Source: Macrothele yani
Taxonomy: Eukaryota; Arthropoda; Arachnida; Araneae; Macrothelidae
Reading direction: 5' to 3'
Length of the DNA stretch: 64,000 nt
Assembly: GCA_039090855.1 (NCBI GenBank)
Contig: CM077011.1
Location: 26,875,001-26,939,000 of the forward strand
The position numbers were made by a program, and so were the translations under genes. Positions 53,958 through 64,000 of the stretch are shown here, one piece after another (positions within the stretch are counted from its first letter, which is position 1; every line of letters starts with the position of its first letter). Below the pieces are notes generated by a model, which saw only the letters and a program-made list of their open reading frames with translations, was not told the DNA's origin and did no database searches.

Positions 53958-55102
53958 CCTAAGTAAAATATATTTCTCATAAGCCCTTTGGCTCGTTTTC
54001 ATTTGAATGTCCCTTACACGATCCGACGCAGTTGTTTTGTTTCCTCTAGACTAGGCGATTAAAAAATTATTGAGGGAAATGTTCTTTTGTAAACTCCGAA
54101 GGAAAATCATTCGAGGAAGACCGAAGCTAACGTACTGATTAGTTTATATACGATGAATAATTAATTAGGTACGAAAATGTATTAACCGGAAATTACAGAA
54201 TTTAATTTATTCCACGCAGAAACATGCTTTTGAACTGGCACAGGTGTCTGGAATACATGTCTGTCTTTTGCAACACTTTTCTGTCGGGTCTAAACTTTTG
54301 ATACATGTACAACAGCCGTTCCATAAAAACTGCGGGTAAAGCCACACGAAATGAAGAAATATAGGTACGGCAAAATATATGTGATTCTTTCGCAAAGTAC
54401 CTTCTCTTATATAGAAATATTTAAACTATAATTAAATTGTAACTTTCGTTATTTTGTGTGCGAACGGCAGCTAGAGAAATTCACTTTCAGTTGAAAAGGC
54501 GCTTAACAAATCTTGAAAAGTCATTTTTTCACGGACTGGGACCTCCCACGAACAAAAGGACATCCCTTTCCCTCCGTTGTTGGACACCACTCTCCCTCAG
54601 AGAGAGCTCGCCAGGCACAATTCGTCCGTAAGCAATTAAGGTCATTCAGCATCTTACGTCTAGGGCATAGACAGTGAAAGGGATTTGGACGCCGCAGTCA
54701 TAAACGGAAGGTCTTCGAGATTTCAGTGAAGAACGAGCAAGCGGGCATGCAGCTACGTAGGGGATAAGAACAGATTTTACGGGAAAAACGTAGGGAAAGC
54801 AGTCCATAATATCCATTTCTTGCTGGAAGTATATATCATCTATTTTGGCTAACCGATATTTCCCTTTTCTTCCCCAATCGGAAGAATAAAGATATGAGCG
54901 GACGAAATCATTTGTCATTACATTCATTTCATTTGTTTAATTACTAATTCATTTGCTTCCCTGTTCCAATAGCAGGAACCTGCAACGATTCTTCTGATAA
55001 GTTGGCGTCCACCACATTACTTAAAATTAAACAAGTCAACACTTCCCTCGGATGATATAAAACGGCCCCATCGTTTAATCCACTTTCCAAAGTATATGGC
55101 GC
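53958..55102. other. No gene; dispersed ~85-bp repeat copy at 54303-54390
   Basis: TACAACAGCCGTTCCATAAA to GGCAAAATATATGTGATTCT matches 28390-28481 without the SINE insertion. The remaining sequence has only chance ORFs, such as a 93-codon minus-strand frame at 54646-54927. Confidence 0.5.
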
Positions 55103-55290
55103 CGCCCCGGTGGCGCAGTGGTCTAAGCGATGGCCTCTGATCATTCGTCCGTAAGGGGTCCGGGTTCGAATCCCGGTGAGGCATGGATGTTGTGCTTGTC
55201 TTACGGCACTGGCTCTCTCCCTTCCCTGGAACCAGTGACCCTAAATTAGGGACGGGCGACTGCTTATAGCCCATTGAGTTGCTCACGGTG
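55103..55290 (+). mobile_element. tRNA-derived SINE (family B)
   Basis: CGCCCCGGTGGCGCAGTGGT, B box GGGTTCGAATCCCGGTGAGG, body CTTCCCTGGAACCAGTGACC and GACGGGCGACTGCTTATAGC, ending GAGTTGCTCACGGTGG. Nearly the same as the reverse complement of 49789-50000. It abuts the 5' region of the LINE. Confidence 0.9.
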
Positions 55291-55692
55291 GGTTAGTCGT
55301 GTTTATCTGTGCTCCTCAAGTTTTCGTTGGTGTGTTATTTTTCTTCGTTGTCAGTGTTCTATTTCGTGTGCGTGTTGTGTGTGAAGGTTCCGTGTTTCTT
55401 TTTATATGCCTGCCGAGCTGGTAAGTGCTTATTTTGATTAGTTTACCTTATTTTTCTGCCTTGGCCAAGCTGGCTAAGGGCTAAGCTTTTCCTCGCCATT
55501 GCAAATGGCGGCTTCGGGGAGAATGACGTCCTAACCCTTGTTACCGGAAATGATGATCTCCCGATAACAGCTTCTCTAAATACTACTACCAATGACGAGT
55601 CAATCTCGATAAACCACTCCTCCTTCCAGCCTTCTGTTGCTGCCTTACCATCGGATATCGCCTCTTCTTCCAAGTCTCCCAGCGGCGATACG

Positions 55693-56469
55693 ATGTCTTC
55701 TCTGAAAGCTAATGATGACGCCATGGATGTTTCGCACTCCATGCCGGAATCATCTCCAAAGCAACGTACAACTACCCTCTCATATGCTGACGTAACCGCA
55801 TCTAAGTCGGGACCTTCCCAGTCTTCTTTTTCTCCTGGACAATATGAGATGACGCATAATGCTGAAGTCATTGAGGTTGTCCTTAAAGAAGATACCCCTT
55901 CTGGGCTGAAATTCCTTCAAACTATGGAGAATGGTGTTGTATTTCTGAGCCTGAGAAATACAAAACTCACTGCATATACTGCTGCTCTTCGAGAGATTGT
56001 TCCTGCATCAGCCATAACTCATGTGGGCAGGAAGCCTTACAAAGTAGTTGCTTACTTCTCTACTCCTGCCCATTCCCTACATGTACTGACCAAGGGCATC
56101 TCAATTGGTGATCGTCACATCCATGCCGAACCTGTTTCACAGAGTTCCGTTGTTGTAAGCTTCTCACCAGTTCCACCTGAGGTTTCAGATGATCTCTTGA
56201 TTGCCACTCTTCTTCCTTATGGCCGGATCATTGGAGGTGTAACTACCTACTCTTCGTTTCCAGAGGTGCCAGAAGATAGATACCTATTCGGGTTTCGCCG
56301 CAATGTTCGTGTGGTCTTCCCTTCAGAGGAGCACATGCTGCGTATTCCACCCACTTTACGTGTACGCTGTTGCACGCACATTAGAGAGATATTCATCACA
56401 GTAGGCTCCATCTGTCCGAATTGTAAAGGCACGGGACATCCCCGCGCTCTATGCCCTCATAATGCGTAA
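55693..56469 (+). CDS. LINE ORF1: Gag-like protein with zinc knuckle
   Basis: 258 residues. The Ser-rich N-terminus (1-50) is followed by LSYADVTASKSGPS, two RNA-binding-like regions (EVIEVVLKEDTPSGLKFLQT; VVVSFSPVPPEVSDDLLIAT then LLPYGRIIGG, RRM-like in feel) and a C-terminal CCHC knuckle CPNCKGTGHPRALCP (C-x2-C-x4-H-x4-C). Likely binds element RNA. Start chosen as the first ATG; the frame is open upstream to 55438 with no ATG. The last codons overlap the next ORF by 8 nt (ATGCGTAA). Confidence 0.8.
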   Translation: MSSLKANDDAMDVSHSMPESSPKQRTTTLSYADVTASKSGPSQSSFSPGQYEMTHNAEVIEVVLKEDTPSGLKFLQTMENGVVFLSLRNTKLTAYTAALREIVPASAITHVGRKPYKVVAYFSTPAHSLHVLTKGISIGDRHIHAEPVSQSSVVVSFSPVPPEVSDDLLIATLLPYGRIIGGVTTYSSFPEVPEDRYLFGFRRNVRVVFPSEEHMLRIPPTLRVRCCTHIREIFITVGSICPNCKGTGHPRALCPHNA

Positions 56470-57490
56470 TGCGAACACTCTTTCCAAGTCAACAGCACGA
56501 CCTTCTTCCTCTTTGTCACGCCAATCGGCATCTTCTTCTGGTGCTAAAGACCAGCAACAGCAGACTTCCTCAAAAAGTAGTGATACAGTAGTTGGTCAAC
56601 CGACGTCTACAAAAAGTAGTGAGACAGCCGTTGGTCAACCGACGTCTACCAGAAGTAGTGAGACAGCCGTTGGTCAACCGACGTCTACCAGAAGTAGTGA
56701 GACAGCCGTTGGTCAACCTACGTCTACCAGAAGTAGTGAGGCAGCCGTTGGTCAACCGACGTCTACCAGAAGTAGTGAGACAGCCGTTGGTCAACAGACG
56801 TCTATGGGTAAACCCTCGACCTCGGGTGATGCATTGGCGCCCACTTTATCTCTTCAGTCAAAAGAGGCATCAATTGTTAATCCAAAGTCTCCTATAGAGA
56901 TGGTTGATGACGATTCTCGTCATACTGCTACACCGACCGTTGAGGTTGTTTCTTCAGTTCCTTTTAAATTGCCGGAAGTTCCAATTCCGGTTACAGCACA
57001 AAGTCGTGGACGGGCGAAGCGACGTAGAACTTCACGCGCTCAGAATAAGAAGTTTAGAATTACAACTACCCTTAAGGCAGGACGTGATTGTTCTAGTAGT
57101 CAGATGCTCACGTCTGAAGGCTCTATGGAATCTGATACAGATGATGGAACAATTATTCCGATCTCCTGTGAAAACTTTTTACATATTCTAGAGGCATCCT
57201 CTCTTCCACAGACACCTGTGTCTGGGGAGAAGGTGTATGCGTTCCTAATAAGTCCCCGTAGAGACAAGCTGTCTCGCAATTTTTTGGAAGGTTACTCCCA
57301 CTGTCTGTCTGACACCATGAATCAAATGTTGGCGATACATTCTCATTTACGTACCGTTCCGGGCAGAGATCTGGGTGGTCCCTACTGGGCAAAGAAGTTC
57401 CGTAGCCGTCTCGCCAAGTTACAGAACGCAGCCGACAACATCCTCCAACCATCATCAGACTATTCTGTTCAAGACAGTCTCACTGAATAG
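56462..57490 (+). CDS. LINE second ORF, Ser/Thr-rich with 13-residue repeats
   Basis: 342 residues, overlapping ORF1 by 8 nt and ORF3 by 116 nt. Contains six 39-bp repeats (56576-56809) encoding SSETAVGQPTSTR, a basic patch RGRAKRRRTSRAQNKK that could be a nuclear localisation or RNA-binding signal, and a conserved-looking C-terminus (EKVYAFLISPRRDKLSRNF; GGPYWAKKFRSRLAKL). It may be the C-terminal half of ORF1 reached by a frameshift, or a separate product. No known domain recognised. Confidence 0.65.
   Translation: MRNANTLSKSTARPSSSLSRQSASSSGAKDQQQQTSSKSSDTVVGQPTSTKSSETAVGQPTSTRSSETAVGQPTSTRSSETAVGQPTSTRSSEAAVGQPTSTRSSETAVGQQTSMGKPSTSGDALAPTLSLQSKEASIVNPKSPIEMVDDDSRHTATPTVEVVSSVPFKLPEVPIPVTAQSRGRAKRRRTSRAQNKKFRITTTLKAGRDCSSSQMLTSEGSMESDTDDGTIIPISCENFLHILEASSLPQTPVSGEKVYAFLISPRRDKLSRNFLEGYSHCLSDTMNQMLAIHSHLRTVPGRDLGGPYWAKKFRSRLAKLQNAADNILQPSSDYSVQDSLTE
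56576..56809 (+). repeat. 39-bp coding tandem repeat, 6 units
   Basis: AGTAGTGAGACAGCCGTTGG TCAACCGACGTCTACCAGA repeated at 56576, 56615, 56654, 56693, 56732 and 56771. The length is a multiple of three, so the frame is kept, unlike the transposase minisatellites in this window. Confidence 0.95.
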
Positions 57491-58739
57491 TAGGGGTATG
57501 TGTACCCCTTTGGCGAATGCTTTAGTGTATGAAGACGTCCACCACCTCAAAGCAGATCTCCTACTTTTGCAAGAGACAAATTGTCTATCCACTTCACCCT
57601 TCCATCGCTGTAGGAGATGGGACTATCAGTTTCATCACGCGTATAGGCTCTCTCTTCGTGGAGGTTTAGCGATTGGTGTACATAATAGATTTCGTCAAGC
57701 ACTCTCCTCTGTTAAAGTTCATAACCTGTGCCGAGACTTATTGCAGCGACTCACTTTCGTCCTAGATGGACAACGATATTTAGTTTTCAACATATATATT
57801 CCATGTTCATCTACACATCTAACGTTGTTATTTTCGTCGCTCCGCACTGCACTTCAGTCAGCATTACCATCAGATCATGTGCTCATTGGAGGAGACTTTA
57901 ACTGTACACTTCAACCAGAGCTCGATTGCGCTCCTTCGAGGATTGAACATCGTTCACGTCTTGTGGAGCAATTGCGATCATTAGTGTCTGATTTTGATTT
58001 ACATGACGTGTTCCGACGATTGCATCCGACATCCATTTCACATACCTGGAGAGCTTCATCTGCATCCTCCTCTATTTCTGCCAGGCTGGATCGATTTTAC
58101 GCTTCTGCTCCGTTATTGCCCATTACAACGGATTGTATGCACTCTCCTACAGCTTCATCGGATCATTGTGCCATCACTATCTCCTGTAGCTCTTCATCTC
58201 GTCTGCATGTTAGACCTCGGTCATGGACACTGGACACTTCTCTCCTAGCTGATGAGAATATGTGCACCGAGATCAGAGATCTTCTTGATCATATGCGAGA
58301 GGGCCTGTCCACTGCACCTTGTGCCATCAATTACTGGCTCGAGGTAAAATCTTACCTAATTTATCTTCTCAGACGTCATTCCTTCTCCGAAGGCACGAAG
58401 CGCTCCATGGAAGAGCAAAATCTCCGAAACATCCTGTTACAGTTTGGTGCGAGTCATCCCATGTATACAGCTTACCAAGCGGATCTTAGAGCACTTCTTG
58501 AGCCTCGTGCACGTCAGGTAATTCTTCGTCTCCGTCTACAACATCTATCACCAGAGGACTGCTCCTTTGAGTTTCTATCCGCGTTAGAAGAAAAACGCCG
58601 CTCGTCGCATCAGCTTCGACTACTTCGGCGGCCTGATGGTGAAATCATCTCTGATCCGGATGCAGTTTGCTCTCAGGTTCGTCGATATTTTACTATCAAA
58701 TACAGTGAAACTCCTCAGCCTTCTGTTTCTGCACTGTAA
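57375..58739 (+). CDS. LINE ORF with APE endonuclease, RT missing
   Basis: Endonuclease motifs occur in order: TVSLNSRGM (N), LLLLQETN (E), GGLAIGV, FNIYIPCS, HVLIGGDFNCTL (GGDFN), ARLDRFYAS and ASSDHCAI (SDH). All key residues of the APE-like nuclease that nicks target DNA are present. A helical region follows (residues 300-440) that would lead into the RT. The ORF ends artificially at TAA 58737-58739, which belongs to an inserted CACTG-type element. The true start is uncertain, because the first 40 residues overlap the previous ORF. Confidence 0.83.
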   Translation: MVPTGQRSSVAVSPSYRTQPTTSSNHHQTILFKTVSLNSRGMCTPLANALVYEDVHHLKADLLLLQETNCLSTSPFHRCRRWDYQFHHAYRLSLRGGLAIGVHNRFRQALSSVKVHNLCRDLLQRLTFVLDGQRYLVFNIYIPCSSTHLTLLFSSLRTALQSALPSDHVLIGGDFNCTLQPELDCAPSRIEHRSRLVEQLRSLVSDFDLHDVFRRLHPTSISHTWRASSASSSISARLDRFYASAPLLPITTDCMHSPTASSDHCAITISCSSSSRLHVRPRSWTLDTSLLADENMCTEIRDLLDHMREGLSTAPCAINYWLEVKSYLIYLLRRHSFSEGTKRSMEEQNLRNILLQFGASHPMYTAYQADLRALLEPRARQVILRLRLQHLSPEDCSFEFLSALEEKRRSSHQLRLLRRPDGEIISDPDAVCSQVRRYFTIKYSETPQPSVSAL

Positions 58740-59500
58740 AAAAAATTTCCGTGAATTAACGTAAAATCTTATGGCAGCACAGTTGCCAAAATAATTCCGT
58801 TCCGTTAATAAAAATTCTGTTTTTTTACAAAACTTCCGTTTTATAATATTATGTTTTTCCACAAAATATTTCCGTTTTCTGACAGAATTATTACGTTTAT
58901 TTACAAAAACAGTTTTATAACATTCTGTCTTTTCACAAAGTATTTACGTTTTCTGACAGAATTATTACGTTTTTTTACAAAACCGTTTTGTGCTATTCAG
59001 TATTTTCACAAAATATTTGTGTTTTCTTACAAAATAATTACGTTATTTTACAAAACCTGTTTTATACCATTCCGCATTTTCACAAAATATTTCTGTTTTA
59101 GGACAGAATTATTACGTTTTTCACAAAATTTGTTTTGTAACATTTGGTGTTTTTGATAGAATTATTATGTTTATTTACAAAAACTGTTTTATAACGTAAT
59201 GTTTTTTCACAAAATATTTGCGTTTTCTGACAGTTACTATGTATATTTACAAATATTATGTTTTATATTTTATCCAATTATTTATTCCCTGGGCATAATT
59301 CTTTACATATAGAAACGTTATGTTTAATAACGTTTTCCCACAAATTATTTCTTTCTGATAGAATTATAAATTTAATTACGAAACTTTTATATTATTTCAC
59401 TTTTCCGCAAAATAATGATGTTTTCTGACAGATTAGGTCTGGTCTTCAAATTTTTTTTTAAATATTCTGTTTCCCAATAAAATATGTATTCAGACAATGT
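58732..59500. mobile_element. Left end of an inserted DNA element with ~73-bp subterminal repeats
   Basis: CACTGTAAAAAAAATTTCCG begins abruptly inside the LINE ORF. It is followed by tandem repeats of about 73 bp containing GACAGAATTATTACGTTT, TTTACAAAA, TTTTATAACATTCTG and TTTCACAAAATATTT (motif starts near 58881, 58955, 59028, 59102), decaying toward 59500. CACTG ends with subterminal repeats are seen in EnSpm/CACTA transposons. The other end was not identified; CAGTAAAATGC near 60497 is a weak candidate. Confidence 0.55.
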
Positions 59501-62500
59501 TTTTTTTTCATAAATTTTAATTTCTAAATATCATTTTTGTGATATTTAGGTTTTCTTTTAATTACATTGTTTTTTACATAATTTCTTTGCACACATTATG
59601 GTCGAAACGAGTATCATATAATATTGTATGTAAGAAAACACCCAAAAACATTTCGCATGGAACATGCATTTACACAGAACCAGGCGAAATATAAGGTGTG
59701 AAAACTAAATAGGCAAAGTACCTCAATAATATTTTATTTCTATAAACTGTTTATGTAAGTAGTATTTGTTTTCAGCAGGCAAATTTTGTTTTGTACAATG
59801 TTTTGGTTTATACTTACCACACATATTTTTTTATACTCACCACAAAATTTTTCCTTTGTAATTAATATTTTAGTCAGTTCTGTTTATGTAAATAGTATTT
59901 ACATTTCTGGCAACAAAACGTCCTACAGGAATTCTTATTTAAAAAGAACTGGCAGGTTTTTTCACACAATATTTTTTTTGTTAGAAGATCTGTTTTATAA
60001 CACCGTTGTTTACAAATAGTTTTTGCAGGAATATTTCAGATTTTCATTTTTAGAAACCACCTTATACAAACAGTACAAATACCACATGTTAATGGTCAAT
60101 GTGTTCTGTTTACGAAATGACAGTATGATCAATAGCAGATCTGTACTTTCTTGTTGCCGTCACTCATATGTTTAGTATCTTTTAGCACCAGCTTATGTGT
60201 ACAAAATTTTTTGTCATTGTTTCAGCAGAATTTTTGAAGAATATTGTAGAATTAAAAAAAAAAAAAAAAAAAAACTGCCTGTTCTTAACACTTCAATGAA
60301 TGGCTTTTGGGTTTTCTTCTGAATCTATGTTCCAAGTTATAAACATGGCTGTTGTATAAATCAACTTGTAATTTTAATGGAATGAAAAGATTTCATAGGA
60401 GTAGAAATCGGTCATGGCAACTATGTAAGCATAAAAAAAAAAAAACTTCAAGTGTTTTGGTAGGAATTTAATGTTCCAGAGTTTTATTTTCCTGCACAGT
60501 AAAATGCTAGGACACAACAATAATAAACAAATGAAACATTAATTACAAATTGTAATTACCCACAGCTCGCTGTTTTCAAAGATGTTGTTAGCCAGCTAAC
60601 ATTTCTTAGGTATATTTGAATTTCTCCAAAACCACCAGATTATTCAAAGCTAGTTGGTATGATTAACAGCTTGTATCAAGCTGAAAGCTCTGTAAATGCC
60701 TACATGTGTTTACACTAAGACTAGAAATTACCATTGCTTATAAACAGGAAAGATAAATGTAGATACATTTTGTAATTGTGATTTTCAACACTACATCTGT
60801 TAATGCTACTGTATCATATAGGAGTGCTAGCATTTTCCTTGCATTACTAGTAGTTAGAAAAAAAAAAAAGATCAAAGCTAATTACTGCAGTTTTCATAGA
60901 ATATTAATGAGATTTGACCATTAACATAAAGATGGATGATTTTAGAGGAGCATTCGTGCTCTTTTAAACCTTCAGTATTAACATTAACGTCTGTCATGAT
61001 ATTTGTTCTATAATTATTCTTATACCAAAATGCAAATACGTATGTCAGATTTCAAAGATTCAACAAACTACATTTAATGATATGTGCCCCACTTTATTTC
61101 CGATTATGTACAGAAAAAAAAATGCTTCAATTTCATTTCTAAAACTGGACCAAATTTGAAAAATTGTTTCAACAATGTTTTTATCTTTTCTTCAAGTTGC
61201 AACACCCTAGGTGCTATTGCAGGCTGCTGCACCTTCTTTTTTGGAACTTTCGTTCTCCTCCGAGGGTTTATGTTTGCAAAGCACCCTGAAAAACAGAAAA
61301 TGCAAAGAATTAGTATTAAACACATAGCATTAAATTTTGTGCAAAGTAGGGTAATGATACGTATAACTGTTGTGTACATTTGGTTAAACATTAAAATCAT
61401 TAATATTCTTGATGATTATGAAATTGTAATATCATATCTCAAAATATATGTATGCACCAAAGAAAACTTAGTAAGGCTCGTGATGATAATGGATAAACAA
61501 ATTTAAATAAATAAATTACGCTGTCATGATATCCCCAAAACAAAAATAGACTAGTTTGTTTAAAAAAAAAAAATGACCTGCCAATGGGATTGTATGAGAT
61601 GTCACTAAACAAAACACAAAAATTGCACATATTATCCTAGAATCACTGAACACAAGAGCAAATGTGACTCAGAAATTGGATGAGAAAGCTGACCAGCTGT
61701 ATTTATTTATTTGCAGCTGAGGCCTCTTGCCTGGCTGAAAAGAACTTTTTTTGTTTCACAGAATTTCTTTAACAGACGAATTTGAGCATTAATTTTAACA
61801 CATCACACCCGAGAAGGCCAAAAGAGGTTTACACCCAAGTGAACTTTGAAGGGACTCATATTTCACAAGCTACACCATTGATTAGTTCCTTCACTTAATT
61901 TACATTCATTTTGGAAATATTTTTCACCGAAATAAATTATCACAAAAGCATGGGATAACTACTCTTTTCACAACTACCAAATTTACACCAATATACCAAA
62001 ATTATATAGAATTGCTTTGTAATTATTCACTCATATTTATTAACAGGCTTTGAAGACAATCACATTTCTAACCCCCACCTCCCCAGCTTGAATATACCAC
62101 TCCATCCACATGAATACATCACACATCTTTACACTTTGGCCAATAAGAAAAAAATAACAGATACAGAATTTTTGAAAGACAGTAATGCATTACATTACCT
62201 CTTCTTCTAGCTTTGCAAATTTCTAAATTTTCTACCCCAAATCCTCTTAACATAAGTACCTTCTCTTTCTCTATTTCAACATTTTGATTTAAAACTCCAA
62301 TTTAAAAATTTAGCATACCCTTTGAGGCATCTGATGGGTCAAACAGAAAATAACATTCTTAGCAATTCCCCTTTCATTTCTTCCTTCACAAAGACATACA
62401 AAAAATAGGAAAAAAAAATGTATTCAACACTTGCTCAACATCAGAAACTCATTGACTTGGATTTTTTTTTCTTTTATCAGGCAAAATGTATCATGTTTCA

Positions 62501-62501
62501 T
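59501..62501. other. No firm gene; AT-rich, one exon-like ORF
   Basis: Long AT-rich stretch with A runs (60247-60271, 60431-60444, 60859-60870). No transposase or RT was recognised. It may be the interior of the element starting at 58732. One exon-like minus-strand ORF is listed separately. Confidence 0.4.
61100..61290 (-). other. Exon-like ORF behind a splice-acceptor-like site
   Basis: On the minus strand TTTTCTGTTTTTCAG is followed by a frame reading GCFANINPRRRTKVPKKKVQ, QPAIAPRVLQLEEKIKTLLK and QFFKFGPVLEMKLKH before a stop near 61100. The polypyrimidine-AG start, basic segment and possible coiled coil look like a real terminal exon, but there is no known domain and no upstream exon was identified. 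Confidence 0.35.
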
Positions 62502-62865
62502 ATCTGAAACAATCATTTGATGTTTCTGAATATTTCTGTTTCACGCGTTATGTTCTGTGAAGGTTCAACTGGCTGATACGTAGCGTCCGACAGTGAAAAT
62601 TATTTGTGTCAATTGATCATTATAGTTAAAAAATACATATTAATACCACTTGAGAATTACCCCGCTTTCCTTCATTGTCAGCGAAGGAAAGCGGGGTAGT
62701 TCGCAAGTGGTAAGCATTAATACGCTTAATATGTATTTTTTAATTATAATGGTCAATTGACACACATAATTTTCACAGTCGGACATTTATCAGCCAGTCA
62801 AACTTTCATAGGACATAACGCGTGAAACAGAAATATTCAGAAACATCAAATGATTGTTTCAGATA
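62502..62865. mobile_element. Foldback/MITE-like inverted repeat, ~364 bp
   Basis: Left arm ATCTGAAACAATCATTTGAT then GTTTCTGAATATTTCTGTTT is the reverse complement of the right end near 62825-62864. The arms pair with scattered mismatches down to a perfect core stem TACCCCGCTTTCCTTC / GAAGGAAAGCGGGGTA around a 9-nt loop ATTGTCAGC (near 62675-62683). No ORF. No clear target duplication. Confidence 0.88.
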
Positions 62866-64000
62866 CTATATATGTTCACGTATAATGGCATGATTTGGTT
62901 AATACCATAATGTGCAACTAGAAAGTATCATGTTTCATCAGAATTATAAAATAGCAATCAAACACTTTCTATTTGGAATTTCCGCTTCCTGCTCTTATCT
63001 TTTTCTGCATATGGAGATGGGCCTTCATTGTTTATGAAGAATTTTGATGGCCAAAGGAAAAAAAGGAAATATTTAAGGTTTTACCTTTCTGGTGCACTCA
63101 ACTCATCGGTGAGGGTGGAGAAGTCATGTTGAAAACCGTCCAAGAAGACGTCAAGGAAAATGGGATGTCATTAGACCCTCAGAACAATGATGCACAACCT
63201 ATGTCTCAGGACGGGTGTCGCGTTGGCCCGCCATCACGACACTACCAAAACTAAATTTTTCGTAATCGTACGCCAAATTATTTTCTTCCATGCTGAACGC
63301 TGAAGTTCAAACCTGCACATGTGCGGCGTAATCGTTCGGAGAATGGCCAGTCCAGCGCTGATGCTCCTTTTGTTTACTTTGTTCCCATTGGCTGCTGATC
63401 TTCTAGCAGTGCTTGTTTGTTCTCGGTCGACACTAAAGTGGATGGCGTACAGGTATTGTGACGTAACATCATTCGTTCCACTGATTCCACATTAACTGGT
63501 ACTCCGTGTTATGGTGACTTGCACTTTTGAGTGAAGCCTTTCCCTCTGCTTTTCCAGTTAGTATGGATAAATGCTGATGGTTTTCTTTACTGGAATACCT
63601 TTTCTGATGATTGATTTCTTGCAACAACCACCTTAACCCCCACCCCACCCCCACGCAGTCTATTTTGAATTTAAACCACTTTTTTAGCTTCCCACGTCAC
63701 TCGAATGCATGTGGTTTCTACTTTATTTTGTGCGCTGTTTGGACTTTTTTTTTTTCTTTAGAGAAAATGCATGCTTCTCTTATAATCTAATTTTATTTCT
63801 ATCAGAACCAAATTTTGTCTCCTTGTTCTGGATTTTTCCAGAGGGCGGAGCAAACTTCCTCCAGTTCTTGCTGTTTCATGCATTTACAGCTTTTCGCTTA
63901 CTATCTTTATTTTTAAGGCTATTTTTGCTTTGGGTGTTGGAGGTTTTTATTTTTGTAGCCTTTTATATCTGAGAAAAGTCCCTCAATTCACTGTTTAATT
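62866..64000. other. No gene seen to window end
   Basis: AT-rich DNA. The segment 63090-63250 looks somewhat coding-like (frames with RPRRRQGKWD), as in LINE C-termini, but no diagnostic motif is present. Frames at 63469-63972 have no recognised domain. Confidence 0.35.

Larger units (their letters stand above)
55291..58731 (+). mobile_element. APE-type non-LTR retrotransposon, 5' half
   Basis: A Gag-like ORF with a zinc knuckle, a Ser/Thr-rich second ORF and an ORF starting with an apurinic-endonuclease domain lie in order in three different frames. The element is cut at 58732 by another transposon before the reverse transcriptase, and no RT continuation was found to 64000. Three long open frames in a row are exceptional in this window and suggest a recent insertion. 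Clade is uncertain (jockey, I, R1 or a relative). Confidence 0.83.

Noticed and set aside
55407..55505. Host first exon with splice donor (CTGGTAAGT after a short ATG frame)
   Set aside because: No matching acceptor or coding continuation could be shown, and the region is adequately explained as LINE 5' untranslated sequence.
55443..55871. 142-codon minus-strand ORF
   Set aside because: Antisense to the LINE ORF1 region, and acidic text with no domain.
63090..63250. LINE C-terminal fragment
   Set aside because: Some frames look like a LINE tail (basic segment then D-x-x-W-like spacing), but no diagnostic motif could be read.

Overview
The window is AT-rich eukaryotic DNA packed with transposable elements. 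I found no host protein-coding gene and no genuine tRNA or rRNA gene that I can support. The mix of elements suggests an arthropod, and the style resembles arachnid or spider genomes, but nothing in the window fixes the species. It contains many Tc1 and mariner transposases, Penelope-like elements with a GIY-YIG endonuclease, a Helitron helicase remnant, non-LTR retrotransposons, several tRNA-derived SINEs and long minisatellites.

Layout. 0.6-3.2 kb: a Penelope-like element split by a Tc1 element. 4.4-6.0 kb: a Tc1 relic whose coding region has expanded into a 37-bp minisatellite. 6.2-6.7 kb: a Helitron helicase tail. 8.3-9.5 kb: a pyrimidine-rich satellite. 12.1-13.5 kb: a Tc1 element. 14.0-14.9 kb: a 53-bp satellite. 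15.5-17.2 kb: a three-monomer higher-order satellite of about 453 bp. 17.7-22.7 kb: a Tc1 relic, a Penelope relic, a SINE, another Tc1 and a 41-bp minisatellite. 23.9-26.9 kb: a mariner relic with a triplicated end, a Tc1 element and a LINE tail. 28.5-37.3 kb: a dense block of SINEs, Tc1, mariner and MITE-like elements. 38-51.8 kb: a Tc1 element, a tRNA-like minisatellite, a LINE relic, SINEs and a mariner relic. 52.3-54.0 kb: a mariner relic carrying eleven 134-bp tandem copies. 55.3-58.7 kb: the 5' half of a fairly intact APE-type non-LTR retrotransposon, cut by an element that starts CACTG. 58.7-64 kb: AT-rich DNA with tandem repeats, one exon-like ORF and a large foldback.

The best candidate for something undescribed is a small LTR-retrotransposon family (TRIM type) whose 161-179 bp LTR contains a whole tRNA-like sequence with A and B boxes. 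Three complete copies (29144-29739, 45640-46138, 51172-51745) have two LTRs, a primer-binding site TGGCGCCCGAAC matching the 3' end of animal tRNA-Lys, and a purine-rich tract. Four solo LTRs (38552, 46859, 48126, 50758) have exact 5-bp target duplications. A single copy looks like a SINE, so the family could easily be mis-annotated.

A second theme is tandem amplification inside dead transposase genes: 37 bp in a Tc1, about 109 bp and 134 bp in two mariners, 22 bp in a LINE, and 37 bp in a tRNA-like sequence. A third is three unrelated inverted repeats, two of them inside transposase genes, that all have a 9-nt spacer and look like local template-switch events. Almost every transposase is inactivated by frameshifts, and several have lost a catalytic residue.
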